Shown in pieces: positions 36,393 to 44,247 of a stretch of DNA of 64,000 bases (positions are counted from its first letter, which is position 1; each line of letters opens with the position of its first letter). The stretch covers positions 62,001-126,000 of the forward strand of contig CAYULD010000002.1 in NCBI GenBank assembly GCA_964445765.1, given 5' to 3'. Below the pieces are notes generated by a model. It ran no database searches. It was not told where the DNA came from and saw only the letters and a list, made by a program, of their open reading frames with translations. The DNA is from JANPLD01 sp964445765 (lineage in GTDB: Bacteria > Pseudomonadota > Alphaproteobacteria > Rickettsiales > UBA8987). A program made the translations under genes and the position numbers.

Positions 36393-38684
36393 ATGAAAGA
36401 AAGTTTTTTAAGAATTTGTAAAATATTATTTGGCGCTTTTTTGTTTTTATTAGGCGTTATCTGTGTTTTTGCGGTGTTTTCATTTAATCCGTTTGATCCC
36501 TCTTGGAATTTTTCAAGCAGTGCAGTTATAAAAAATTGGGCAGGTGTTTTGGGTGCAAATTTATCTGCGTTGCTGATAACTTTTTTCGGCTATGCCGGCT
36601 ATTATTTTGCCTTTGTAATGCTGGTTTGGGGTGTTAAAATTATTTATGTAAATGTTAAACAAAATGATGAGGAGGAAATTTGGTATAACCACCCAGCAAT
36701 TAAGTTTATATTTTTGCTTATTTCCATTGTTGCGTTTGCTGGCTTTATGGCTTATTTTGATAAGTTTTCTGCCCTTCCTAGTGATTATCCAACTAAAAGT
36801 AATGGTGGCTTTACAGGGGCAATGTTAGTTGCAAAATTAGAGCCATTAATTGGCAAAATAGTTTACTTAATTTTCTTTTTCTTTTTCCTTATTTCAACTG
36901 CAATTTTCACCTTAAGCATTAAATTAAGCACTTGGCTAAAATGCGCGATAATTTCATATTTAACCACTTCTTTTTTCGTTAAATTTGCCTATCAACAAAT
37001 TTCAAACTTTGTGCGTTTTACTATTGATGCATTTTCTGGCAAACTTGAAAAAGCCTCAGAAGAGTATGAAATTAATGAAGATGCGATTGAAAATGTTTCA
37101 AACAAAACCCCTAGAAAACCTAGAAAAGTTGCTAATATTAAAGAGGAAACAGCAAAATTATCTGATAAAATTCAGCATACATTAGATATGGAAATGCGAG
37201 ATTCTTTTCAGCTTCCGCCTTTATCTTTGCTTAATTTGCCAGAGGATCAAAAATCAAAAAGGCCAAGTGCAGATTCCTTACAATCTAATGCTGAATTATT
37301 AGAAAAAACCTTAAATGATTTTGGTGTGCAAGGCAAAATTATTGAAGTACAGCCCGGCCCGGTTGTTACATTATATTCATTAGAGCCATCACCCGGAACA
37401 AAATCTTCAAGGATAATTGGCTTATCTGATGATATTGCAAGGTCAATGTCTGCGATGTCTGCGAGGATTGCAGTTATTTCAGGTCAAAATGCAGTTGGTA
37501 TTGAACTGCCAAATTCTTCAAGGGAAACGGTTTATTTCAAAGAATTATTATTATCAAATGAATTTCGTAAAGCTAAAATGGCTTTACCAATCTGTTTAGG
37601 AAAGGATATTTCAGGAAAGGCAGTAGTGGTGGATCTCGCTAAAACTCCACATCTGCTAGTTGCTGGAACTACAGGCTCAGGTAAATCAGTTGGCTTAAAT
37701 GGTATGATACTTTCACTGCTTTATAAATTTTCACCGCAGGAATGTAAATTTATTATGATAGATCCAAAAATGCTGGAACTCTCAGTATATCAAGATATTC
37801 CGCATTTGCTTTCACCGGTTGTTACTGAGCCTCAAAAAGCAATAGTTGCACTGAAATGGACAGTGAAAGAAATGGAAGGTCGTTATCGTTTAATGTCGCA
37901 ATTAAATGTTAGAAATATTGATGGCTATAATGAGAAAATTCTTGAAGCTAAAAAAGCTGGAAAAATTCTTACAAGAAATGTTCAAACTGGCTATGATTCT
38001 GATAGTGGCTCACCAATTACTGAGGAAGTGCCTTTGGAGATGGAAAAACTGCCTTATATAGTTGTAGTAGTGGACGAAATGGCAGATTTAATGCTTGTTG
38101 CAGGTAAGGAAATTGAGGCATCAGTTCAAAGGCTTGCACAAATGGCAAGAGCGGCTGGAATCCATGTAATTCTTGCAACTCAAAGGCCTAGCGTTGATGT
38201 AATCACAGGTATTATTAAAGCAAATTTCCCAAGCAGAATTAGTTATCAAGTAACTTCAAAAATTGATAGTAGAACTATTCTTGGTGAGCAAGGTGCGGAG
38301 CAATTACTTGGGCGTGGTGATTTGCTTTTTATGGGTGGTGGCTCAAAAATTACAAGGGTGCACGGGCCTTTTGTTAGCGATGAAGAAGTGCATCAAGTGG
38401 CGGAATATCTGAGATCTCAAGGTAGGCCAAATTATATTCAAGATGTTACAACCGCAGAAGAAGATATGTTTGCAGAAAATAGTGATGGTGAATCAAGCGG
38501 TAAAGATTCGCTTTATGCACAGGCTGTTGCAGTGATTTTAAGGGATAAAAAAGTTTCAACCAGCTATTTACAAAGAGTGTTTAAGATTGGCTATAACAAA
38601 GCCGCAAACCTTATTGACCAAATGGAAAGAGAAGGAATTATCACCCCTGCAGATCACACTGGCAAACGCCGAATTGTTGAGTAA
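36393..38684 (+). CDS. ftsK: DNA translocase FtsK
   Basis: FtsK pumps chromosomal DNA at the septum and activates XerCD at dif. The 763 residues begin with about four membrane segments (to about 190), followed by a short linker. The motor has Walker A GTTGSGKSVGLNG near residue 430 and Walker B VVVVDEMADLM. The C-terminal gamma winged helix, which reads KOPS sites, contains VSTSYLQRVFKIGYNKAANL. The linker is much shorter than in E. coli, as is usual in alphaproteobacteria. Confidence 0.96.
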   Translation: MKESFLRICKILFGAFLFLLGVICVFAVFSFNPFDPSWNFSSSAVIKNWAGVLGANLSALLITFFGYAGYYFAFVMLVWGVKIIYVNVKQNDEEEIWYNHPAIKFIFLLISIVAFAGFMAYFDKFSALPSDYPTKSNGGFTGAMLVAKLEPLIGKIVYLIFFFFFLISTAIFTLSIKLSTWLKCAIISYLTTSFFVKFAYQQISNFVRFTIDAFSGKLEKASEEYEINEDAIENVSNKTPRKPRKVANIKEETAKLSDKIQHTLDMEMRDSFQLPPLSLLNLPEDQKSKRPSADSLQSNAELLEKTLNDFGVQGKIIEVQPGPVVTLYSLEPSPGTKSSRIIGLSDDIARSMSAMSARIAVISGQNAVGIELPNSSRETVYFKELLLSNEFRKAKMALPICLGKDISGKAVVVDLAKTPHLLVAGTTGSGKSVGLNGMILSLLYKFSPQECKFIMIDPKMLELSVYQDIPHLLSPVVTEPQKAIVALKWTVKEMEGRYRLMSQLNVRNIDGYNEKILEAKKAGKILTRNVQTGYDSDSGSPITEEVPLEMEKLPYIVVVVDEMADLMLVAGKEIEASVQRLAQMARAAGIHVILATQRPSVDVITGIIKANFPSRISYQVTSKIDSRTILGEQGAEQLLGRGDLLFMGGGSKITRVHGPFVSDEEVHQVAEYLRSQGRPNYIQDVTTAEEDMFAENSDGESSGKDSLYAQAVAVILRDKKVSTSYLQRVFKIGYNKAANLIDQMEREGIITPADHTGKRRIVE

Positions 38685-38788
38685 TTGAACTAATTTATCT
38701 TTAGTTTAATATTGCTATTTTTTGTAAATTTTTATTAGTCTTAAAATTTATATTCATAATTCAACAATAGAGCTAAACAAAAAATTTA

Positions 38789-38818
38789 TTGACAAATATT
38801 TGTTTATTAGCATAAGCA
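38789..38818 (+). promoter_or_regulatory. Candidate promoter of tRNA-Ala
   Basis: A perfect TTGACA -35 box at 38789-38794 lies 54 bases before the mature tRNA-Ala 5' end. The best -10 at about 18 bases spacing, TAAGCA at 38813, is a poor match, so the call is tentative. Confidence 0.35.
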
Positions 38819-38847
38819 AATAATATAAAATCAAATCCCTTTAGATT

Positions 38848-38923
38848 GGGGCCTTAGCTCAGCTGGGAGAGCGCCTGATTTGCATTCAGGAGGTCAGCGG
38901 TTCGATCCCGCTAGGCTCCACCA
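38848..38923 (+). tRNA. tRNA-Ala (anticodon TGC), CCA encoded
   Basis: The 76-base gene folds as a full cloverleaf. The acceptor stem GGGGCCT pairs with AGGCTCC (one G-T pair), the D arm is GCTCAGCTGGGAGAGC, the anticodon loop TTTGCAT is flanked by CCTGA and TCAGG, and the T arm is CAGCGGTTCGATCCCGCTA-like. The 3' CCA is encoded. The 3' half is overlapped on the other strand by the end of a serine-recombinase relic, which makes it a likely former integration site. Confidence 0.97.
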
Positions 38924-39302
38924 TTCCCGACTTACCGTTAATCAAACCCCTTGAAAGTGCGAATGGCAGCACGATAGCGGGTGTTTGAAAACCCTCTTTT
39001 CGGCGATATTTCACTGGGCGGGTAAACACCAGTTTTAGCACCAATCTTTTGTCTTCTATACGCTCGGAATGCCAAAGTTTCTGCGGACTTCCGATGAAAT
39101 CGAACACTGTTTGAAAACTGTTTTCAAAATCTACTGGAGCTTCGCTCGTAATGGCCAGTTCTGCCTCCAATGATACTTTTTCATGTTCCATTTTTAACAC
39201 CTTGGTTTCATAGGCTCGTATTAGCGATGCGTTATCAGCCTCAACAATCTGATCCAGAAATTGTTCTATTTTACGCTCCAAATCCCGAATTTCACTGCGA
39301 AT
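38886..39302 (-). pseudogene. C-terminal remnant of a serine site-specific recombinase
   Basis: On the minus strand about 130-140 codons match the C-terminal coiled-coil and tail of large serine recombinases: RKIEQFLDQIVEADNASLIR, AYETKVLKMEHEK, then RLVLKLVFTRPVKY and GFQTPAIVLPF. The N-terminal catalytic domain (with its Ser nucleophile) is absent, so the gene is broken. The last codons (VEPSGIEPLTS) are read from the complement of tRNA-Ala, and the stop falls in its anticodon stem. The fragment is visibly richer in G and C than its surroundings. It abuts the 3' end of the Fic gene. Confidence 0.8.
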
Positions 39303-40383
39303 AATTAGTGCTTCTGCCTCTACTTTTGCCTGATATAAGGAGTTTTTTGTTAATCAAATCATTTATATCTCTAATTGCCGTATCTTGAGAAACCTTACAA
39401 ATTTTGGCATATTTAGATGAAGTTAGTTTTCCTACAAATCCATCTAAAAGCAAATTCATAATTTTTCTCTGGCGTTCATTAATTGCAATATCTACATTTT
39501 TTTGCCAAAAACTTGCCTTAACTAAAATATTACCAGAAAGATTATAAGAAGATTGAATTGCATCTTTTAAGCATTCTAAGTACCACTTTATCCAAGCTGT
39601 AATATTCAGCTTACTCTTTTGGCACTTTTCCAAAATTTCATAATAGCTATTTCTTCTAATTTGTATTTGTGAAGACATGCTATAAAATCTTTGATGAGTT
39701 GCCTCAGATTTAGCTAATAGCATATCAGAAATAGCCCTTGAAATTCTGCCATTACCATCATCAAAAGGATGGATGGTTACAAACCAAAAATGTGCAACAG
39801 CTGATTTAATTACCAAATCATATTCAACATTGCTATTAAACCATTTTATAAATTGCTGCATTTCTTTCTTAATTCTTTTATATGAAGGTGCCTCAAAGTG
39901 AATTTTCTCCCTTCCTAGAGAGCCTGAAACAACCTGCATATCTCCCCTTTCTTTACCTCGCCAGGTTCCGATATTTATTTTTTGTAAACTCTTTAACTTA
40001 GACGGAAATAAAGACTGATGCCACGCAAATAATCTTTTTTCTGAGAGGGGTTGTTCATAGTTTTTAGTTGCATCTATTAGAATTTCAACAATGCCATCAA
40101 TATTTCTGTCCGTATGCTTTGGCTTATCAATTTTAATACCCATTTTTTTTGCGATAGATGACCTAACCTGATCATAATCAAGCTTTTCACCTTCTATTTC
40201 ACTGGTTTTTAAAACATCTTGTGTAAGTGCTTTTAAGGTAGTTTCTTCTTGTAATTTAAAACCCCATGACTCCATCTTTCCAAGTAATTTACCTTGCAAA
40301 TACCTTGCCTCTGTTAGAATGGGCGATATTTCTCTTTCGTTCCAAGTAAAATTTGGCCAATCTTTTAGTTCATGTATGTACAT
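39292..40383 (-). CDS. Fic-domain protein with C-terminal winged helix
   Basis: Fic proteins usually transfer AMP to target hydroxyls. The 363 residues contain the active-site motif HPFDDGNGRISR at 205-216, complete with catalytic His. An N-terminal inhibitory helix motif (S/T-x3-E-G/N) is seen as TSEIEG at 60-65, making it a self-inhibited class II Fic protein. The N-terminus has the DUF4172-like start (WPNFTW, EARYLQGKLLGKMESWGF). A winged-helix domain ends in GRSTNYSQ. It lies between the recombinase relic and a decayed gap and was probably brought in with the integrated element. The target is unknown. Confidence 0.9.
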   Translation of the reverse strand: MYIHELKDWPNFTWNEREISPILTEARYLQGKLLGKMESWGFKLQEETTLKALTQDVLKTSEIEGEKLDYDQVRSSIAKKMGIKIDKPKHTDRNIDGIVEILIDATKNYEQPLSEKRLFAWHQSLFPSKLKSLQKINIGTWRGKERGDMQVVSGSLGREKIHFEAPSYKRIKKEMQQFIKWFNSNVEYDLVIKSAVAHFWFVTIHPFDDGNGRISRAISDMLLAKSEATHQRFYSMSSQIQIRRNSYYEILEKCQKSKLNITAWIKWYLECLKDAIQSSYNLSGNILVKASFWQKNVDIAINERQRKIMNLLLDGFVGKLTSSKYAKICKVSQDTAIRDINDLINKKLLISGKSRGRSTNYSQ

Positions 40384-40515
40384 ATAATTACCGCATAATA
40401 TGCGTAAATTATAGTAAATATTCTCCGCAAGTGCAAGTTTATTCTTTGCAAATTATGCGGGGATTGATAGTATAGATAGAGGTGAAGGTAATGATTCTTT
40501 AAGCGGGGGCTTTAC

Positions 40516-40545
40516 GCATCATGCTTTGCATGATGTTATTTTTTA
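40516..40545 (+). terminator. Terminator-like hairpin
   Basis: An 8-base perfect stem CATCATGC/GCATGATG with a TTT loop is followed by TTATTTTTT. No plus-strand gene precedes it closely, so it may be a leftover of a lost gene or an RNA end. Confidence 0.45.
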
Positions 40546-40710
40546 TAATATCTGAAATGTTAACGACATGTTACCTAGCAAAACACTAAGTAACGAACGC
40601 ACTTATGCAAACGATAATTTTAAAATAAATATCAGGAGGGTTGCGTGATTAATTTTGTTAAAATATAAAATTCTGTGTGTCAGGCGGTGTGTGTGCCAAT
40701 CAGCGTAAAC

Positions 40711-40736
40711 AAAAAACCCCTATAAATCAATAGGTT
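40711..40736 (-). terminator. Rho-independent terminator after tRNA-Ile2
   Basis: Read on the minus strand, AACCTAT, the loop TGATTT and ATAGGGGTT form a short stem (CCTAT/ATAGG) followed by TTTTTT. It begins four bases beyond the tRNA CCA end. Confidence 0.7.
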
Positions 40737-40739
40737 AAG

Positions 40740-40815
40740 TGGTGGGGGGTGAGGGATTTGAACCCCCGACCAAGGCGTTATGAGCGCCCTGCTCTAACCA
40801 CTGAGCTAACCCCCC
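40740..40815 (-). tRNA. tRNA-Ile2 (anticodon CAT, lysidine type), CCA encoded
   Basis: Reading the minus strand, acceptor GGGGGGT pairs with ACCCCCC, followed by discriminator A and an encoded CCA. The D arm is GCTCAGTGGTTAGAGC. The anticodon stem-loop is GGGCG-CTCATAA-CGCC with anticodon CAT, and a TTGGTCGGGGGTTCAAATCC-type T arm follows. The sequence TTAGCTCAGTGGTTAGAGCA and the TTGGTC after the anticodon stem are those of the minor isoleucine tRNA whose C34 becomes lysidine by TilS, and not of initiator or elongator Met tRNAs. An elongator tRNA-Met is the alternative. Confidence 0.8.
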
Positions 40816-41092
40816 CCTTGAAATTAAAAAAAGAGATTTTTATTATTTATAAATTTTCAAAGTTAAAATTCCAGAAACTTATTGAAAAATTATAAGAAAA
40901 ATATCTTCAAACCCTTATAATATCTAAAATTCTTATGTAAATAATTTTTTAATAAGCAATATATTTGAGGAATTTTAGCTAGTTTTATATTAAAACTAAA
41001 TGCTTTAATTAATTGTGAATCTATTACAAAATCAATAAGTTATATATTCATATCATTAAATAATCTTGCCGAACTATAAAATACCATCTTTA

Positions 41093-42517
41093 CTATAAAA
41101 TACCATCTTTATATTCTGCATTTAGTTTTTTATCATAAGGAAACGCAAGTGTAACCCTTGTACCAAGACCTACTTTGCTAGATATTTCAAAAGTGCCACC
41201 CATTAAGTTGGTTAGCTTTTTAGCAAATGGCAAACCAATGCCAGAGCCTTCATATTTTCTATTTAAGTTAGTTTCAGCTTGCCCAAAAAGTGATAAAACA
41301 GTAGGTAAATCCTTTTCTGAAATTCCAACGCCTGTATCGCTTACTTCAATAAATAATCTATTTGTTTTAAGATCGGGAAAAATAGAAATTGTAACACTAC
41401 CACCTTCTGGGGTAAATTTCACAGAATTAGATAATAAATTAAGCACCACTTGCTTAAGCCTTTTAGCATCAATTTTAAGAATAATATTATTATCTGCAAA
41501 ACTTTGTAATAAATCTACCCCAGATTCACTAGCACGCGGCGCAACAATTGCCATACATTGCTTAGCTAATTTAACAACATCAGTTTCAGCAATATTAACT
41601 TTTAGCCTGCCAACTTCCGCTTTAGAAAAATCTAAAATATCGTTAATTAATGATAATAAATGTGTGCCTGAATTATTAATATCAGTTGCAAATTTCTTAT
41701 ATTCTGGGTTGCCAACTGGCCCCAAGGTTTCATCTTTTATCAAACCTGAGAAACCAATTATAGAATTTAGTGGCGTTCTAAGCTCGTGAGTGAAATTTGC
41801 TAAAAATTGAGATTGCTGGATATTTTCTTTCTTAAGTTTATCAATTTCGTGTTGAGCGCGTTGGTTTTCTTCAAATAATTCTTCAAATTTTTTGGAGCTA
41901 CTATTTGCATTCATAACAATATATAGAATTATTAAAGCAAATGAAACTAAAGCCAGCACCAGCAAAATTGCATAAAGTGGTATAACTTCCCCAGTTACTA
42001 ATTTTGGATAGCTATAAGTAACTAAAAACAAACCTTTTAGGGCGTTATCACCGCTAATATTAAATAAATCTATGCCCGTTATTGTAATTTGTTTTTTTCC
42101 ATCAAAATTGAGGAATGTTTCAGTAAAGCTATATTTATGTTTTTTTGCAGTATTATGAATTAAATCTCTATATTTAGCATCTGCGAATTTGCCTTGAATT
42201 AAATTATATAATTTATCACTTATAATATCTGCGTTAATTATAACCCCGCCAACTGCACCCTCCATCAGTTTTGTTTTCATACGAGTAGTGTTAAAGCAAG
42301 ATTTTGAGATATTATCAACACAAGGAAGTTTGAATAGATTTTCCTTATCTTCATAAGTAAGAGAATTATAAAAACGAATTGCACGATTTTTAGAAATTTC
42401 TAAAATTTCTTCCTCAGCGTTATTTTTTCTAATAATTTCTAACGAATAATTGAAAAGCAGAATAAATACTGCTATCAGAGTAAGAAAAGAAATTGTTAAT
42501 GAAATTCGCCAAATCAT
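41093..42517 (-). CDS. PleC/DivJ-like sensor histidine kinase
   Basis: The 474-residue protein (from the ATG at 42517; a TTG at 42562 would add 15) has two membrane segments (about 3-23 and 185-205) flanking an extracytoplasmic sensor region of about 160 residues. A coiled-coil leads to a HisKA domain with FLANFTHELRTPLNSIIGFS and then LGPVGNPEYKKFA, the extended signature of PleC/DivJ-type alphaproteobacterial kinases. The ATPase domain has VLNLLSNSVKFTPEGG and DTGVGI. With DivK and PleD in the window it is a candidate partner. It is divergent from the yejB-like gene. Confidence 0.88.
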   Translation of the reverse strand: MIWRISLTISFLTLIAVFILLFNYSLEIIRKNNAEEEILEISKNRAIRFYNSLTYEDKENLFKLPCVDNISKSCFNTTRMKTKLMEGAVGGVIINADIISDKLYNLIQGKFADAKYRDLIHNTAKKHKYSFTETFLNFDGKKQITITGIDLFNISGDNALKGLFLVTYSYPKLVTGEVIPLYAILLVLALVSFALIILYIVMNANSSSKKFEELFEENQRAQHEIDKLKKENIQQSQFLANFTHELRTPLNSIIGFSGLIKDETLGPVGNPEYKKFATDINNSGTHLLSLINDILDFSKAEVGRLKVNIAETDVVKLAKQCMAIVAPRASESGVDLLQSFADNNIILKIDAKRLKQVVLNLLSNSVKFTPEGGSVTISIFPDLKTNRLFIEVSDTGVGISEKDLPTVLSLFGQAETNLNRKYEGSGIGLPFAKKLTNLMGGTFEISSKVGLGTRVTLAFPYDKKLNAEYKDGIL

Positions 42518-42579
42518 TTGAGTTTTTTGAAAATAATGTAAATTATCTAGCTGAGCTAACAATATATCAAATTTAGATT

Positions 42580-43689
42580 GTGTTAAAGTATATTCTAAAA
42601 AGGCTTTTACTTATCATACCAACACTTTTGGGTGTGTTGCTTATTAACTTTATTGTTATTCAAGCTGCACCGGGTGGGCCTGTAGAACAAGCAATTGCTA
42701 GAATTAAAGGTTATGATCAATCATTTACTGAGCGTTTTACCTCAGCTAATAAAGATTTTGCAACTGCACCTAATAAATTATCTCAAGGTGGGGTTTCTTC
42801 TGCGGGTGAAATAAAATATACGGGTTCTCGTGGCTTGCACCCTGAAATTGTTGCTAGAATTGAGAAGATGTATGGCTTTGATAAACCACCTCACGAGAGA
42901 TTCTGGCAAATGCTCAAAAAATTTGTGCAATTTGATTTTGATACAAGTTTTTACCGCGATCAAAATGTTTTAGAGCTTATAAAACAAAAACTTCCGGTTT
43001 CTATTTCTCTTGGCCTGTGGACAACCCTTTTAACCTATCTAATTTCAATTCCTTTGGGAATTAGAAAAGCCGTAAAAGATGGCACAAATTTTGATGTTGC
43101 CTCAAGTTTTATCATTATAATTGGCTATGCAATACCTTCATTTTTATTCGCAATATTGTTAATTGTATTATTTGCAGGCGGAAGTTACTTTTCAATTTTC
43201 CCACTTAAAGGCTTAGTTTCAGAAAATTTTGAAGATCTCTCAACCATTGGTAAAATTAAAGATTATTTATGGCATATAACATTGCCAATTATTTCAATGG
43301 TTATAGGTGGCTTTGCAAGCCTTACTTTATTATGCAAGAATTCATTTTTAGAAGAAATTTCAAAAAACTATGTAATTACTGCAAGGGCTAAAGGTTGCAC
43401 AGAGCAGAAAGTTTTATATGGCCATATTTTCAGAAATGCTATGCTTATTGTTATTGCTGGCTTTCCTTCTGCTTTTGTAGGAATATTATTTGCAGGTGCT
43501 TTTTTAATAGAAATTATATTCTCACTTGATGGGCTTGGGTTACTTGCTTTTGAGGCCACAATTTCAAGAGATTACCCAGTAATTTTCGGCTCATTATTTA
43601 TTTTTACCTTAATAGGTTTATTGCTAAACCTTATTGGCGATATAATGTATGTTATCGTTGACCCAAGAATTGACTTTGAGAGAAGGTAG
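42580..43689 (+). CDS. yejB: ABC transporter permease, YejB family
   Basis: An inner-membrane permease of a peptide/opine/microcin-C-type ABC importer. The 369 residues start MLKYILKRLLLIIPTLLGVL and include the YejB-specific insert PGGPVEQAIARIKGYD. The cytoplasmic EAA loop has NYVITARAKGCTEQKVLYGH, followed by FLIEIIFSLDGLGLLAFEA. The start appears to be GTG at 42580. The usual partners yejA, yejE and yejF are not adjacent; a MazG-like gene on the other strand follows. Confidence 0.88.
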   Translation: MLKYILKRLLLIIPTLLGVLLINFIVIQAAPGGPVEQAIARIKGYDQSFTERFTSANKDFATAPNKLSQGGVSSAGEIKYTGSRGLHPEIVARIEKMYGFDKPPHERFWQMLKKFVQFDFDTSFYRDQNVLELIKQKLPVSISLGLWTTLLTYLISIPLGIRKAVKDGTNFDVASSFIIIIGYAIPSFLFAILLIVLFAGGSYFSIFPLKGLVSENFEDLSTIGKIKDYLWHITLPIISMVIGGFASLTLLCKNSFLEEISKNYVITARAKGCTEQKVLYGHIFRNAMLIVIAGFPSAFVGILFAGAFLIEIIFSLDGLGLLAFEATISRDYPVIFGSLFIFTLIGLLLNLIGDIMYVIVDPRIDFERR

Positions 43690-43709
43690 TTCTTTGTGAT
43701 TATTATCTT

Positions 43710-44141
43710 TTAACCAAGTAGATCTTCAAATTCAGGTGAAAAAAAGGTGGTAGGCTTCAGAACTTTGCCATCTTCACGATATTTTACGCTTCCATCAGGG
43801 TGAAGTTTTGAAAGGTTAGAATCAAGAACTCTGTGAAAGCCTTCCTCTGTTTTTGCAACTGCTTGCTCGTGAGAAAAACCTTTTTGCCTAAATAATTTAT
43901 AAGCAATATTAAGCGCAATAACTGAAACATCAAAAGCACCATCTAGCGTTTCAATTTCATCTTTCTCTTTGATTGCATCACCAAGCTCATTAAATTCTTC
44001 ACGCAGTAAGTTATCAAAAGAAAAATTAATATATTCCCAGCTTGGTTTATTTTTCACAAGCTCTAACTTATCAGAAAACTCAGCATTTTTGGCAATATGA
44101 GTTAAATTTTCAAAATCATTTTTTGGTGCTGGTTTATTCAT
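43710..44141 (-). CDS. MazG/HisE-like nucleoside triphosphate pyrophosphohydrolase
   Basis: A 143-residue all-helical protein. The metal-binding pattern EEFNELGDAIKEKDEIETLDGAFD fits the E-x-x-E...E-x-x-D arrangement of the all-alpha NTP pyrophosphohydrolase superfamily. The following part, VLDSNLSKLHPDGSVKYRED and GKVLKPTTFFSP, is typical of phage-encoded and related bacterial members. It probably hydrolyses a non-canonical or damaged nucleotide; the substrate is unknown. It stands alone between convergent yejB and divergent rnd. Confidence 0.72.
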   Translation of the reverse strand: MNKPAPKNDFENLTHIAKNAEFSDKLELVKNKPSWEYINFSFDNLLREEFNELGDAIKEKDEIETLDGAFDVSVIALNIAYKLFRQKGFSHEQAVAKTEEGFHRVLDSNLSKLHPDGSVKYREDGKVLKPTTFFSPEFEDLLG

Positions 44142-44247
44142 AGAAAAAATTTTATGTAATTAAAATTAAGTTTTAACTTGTTTATTTTTAATAAACAATA
44201 ATTTTATTGTTATTATAAAATTTAGAATTTGTTAGAGATATAGCTAT

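Larger units (their letters stand above)
40384..40739. other. Gene-poor 356-base stretch between fic and tRNA-Ile2
   Basis: I see no intact gene. Near the fic start is the imperfect palindrome CGCATAATATGCG (40392-40404), with a related ATTATGCGG at 40452-40460. A hairpin CATCATGC-TTT-GCATGATG followed by a T-rich tract lies at 40516-40545. A perfect Shine-Dalgarno AGGAGG at 40634-40639 precedes a GTG at 40645, but that frame ends after seven codons. The end holds a terminator for the tRNA. The stretch looks like decayed mobile DNA. Confidence 0.6.

Noticed and set aside
38886..38923. The ORF tail VEPSGIEPLTS as a genuine protein end
   Set aside because: It is the complement of tRNA-Ala and appears wherever a reading frame crosses that gene; I treat it as read-through from the recombinase relic.
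40740..40815. Elongator tRNA-Met for the CAT anticodon gene
   Set aside because: The body sequence, in particular AGTGGTTAGAGCA and the TTGGTC after the anticodon stem, matches the lysidine-type isoleucine tRNA better. I cannot run a tRNA model to settle it.
41175..41789. 204-residue plus-strand frame inside the histidine kinase gene
   Set aside because: It mirrors conserved HisKA and ATPase coding sequence and has no own ribosome site or homology.
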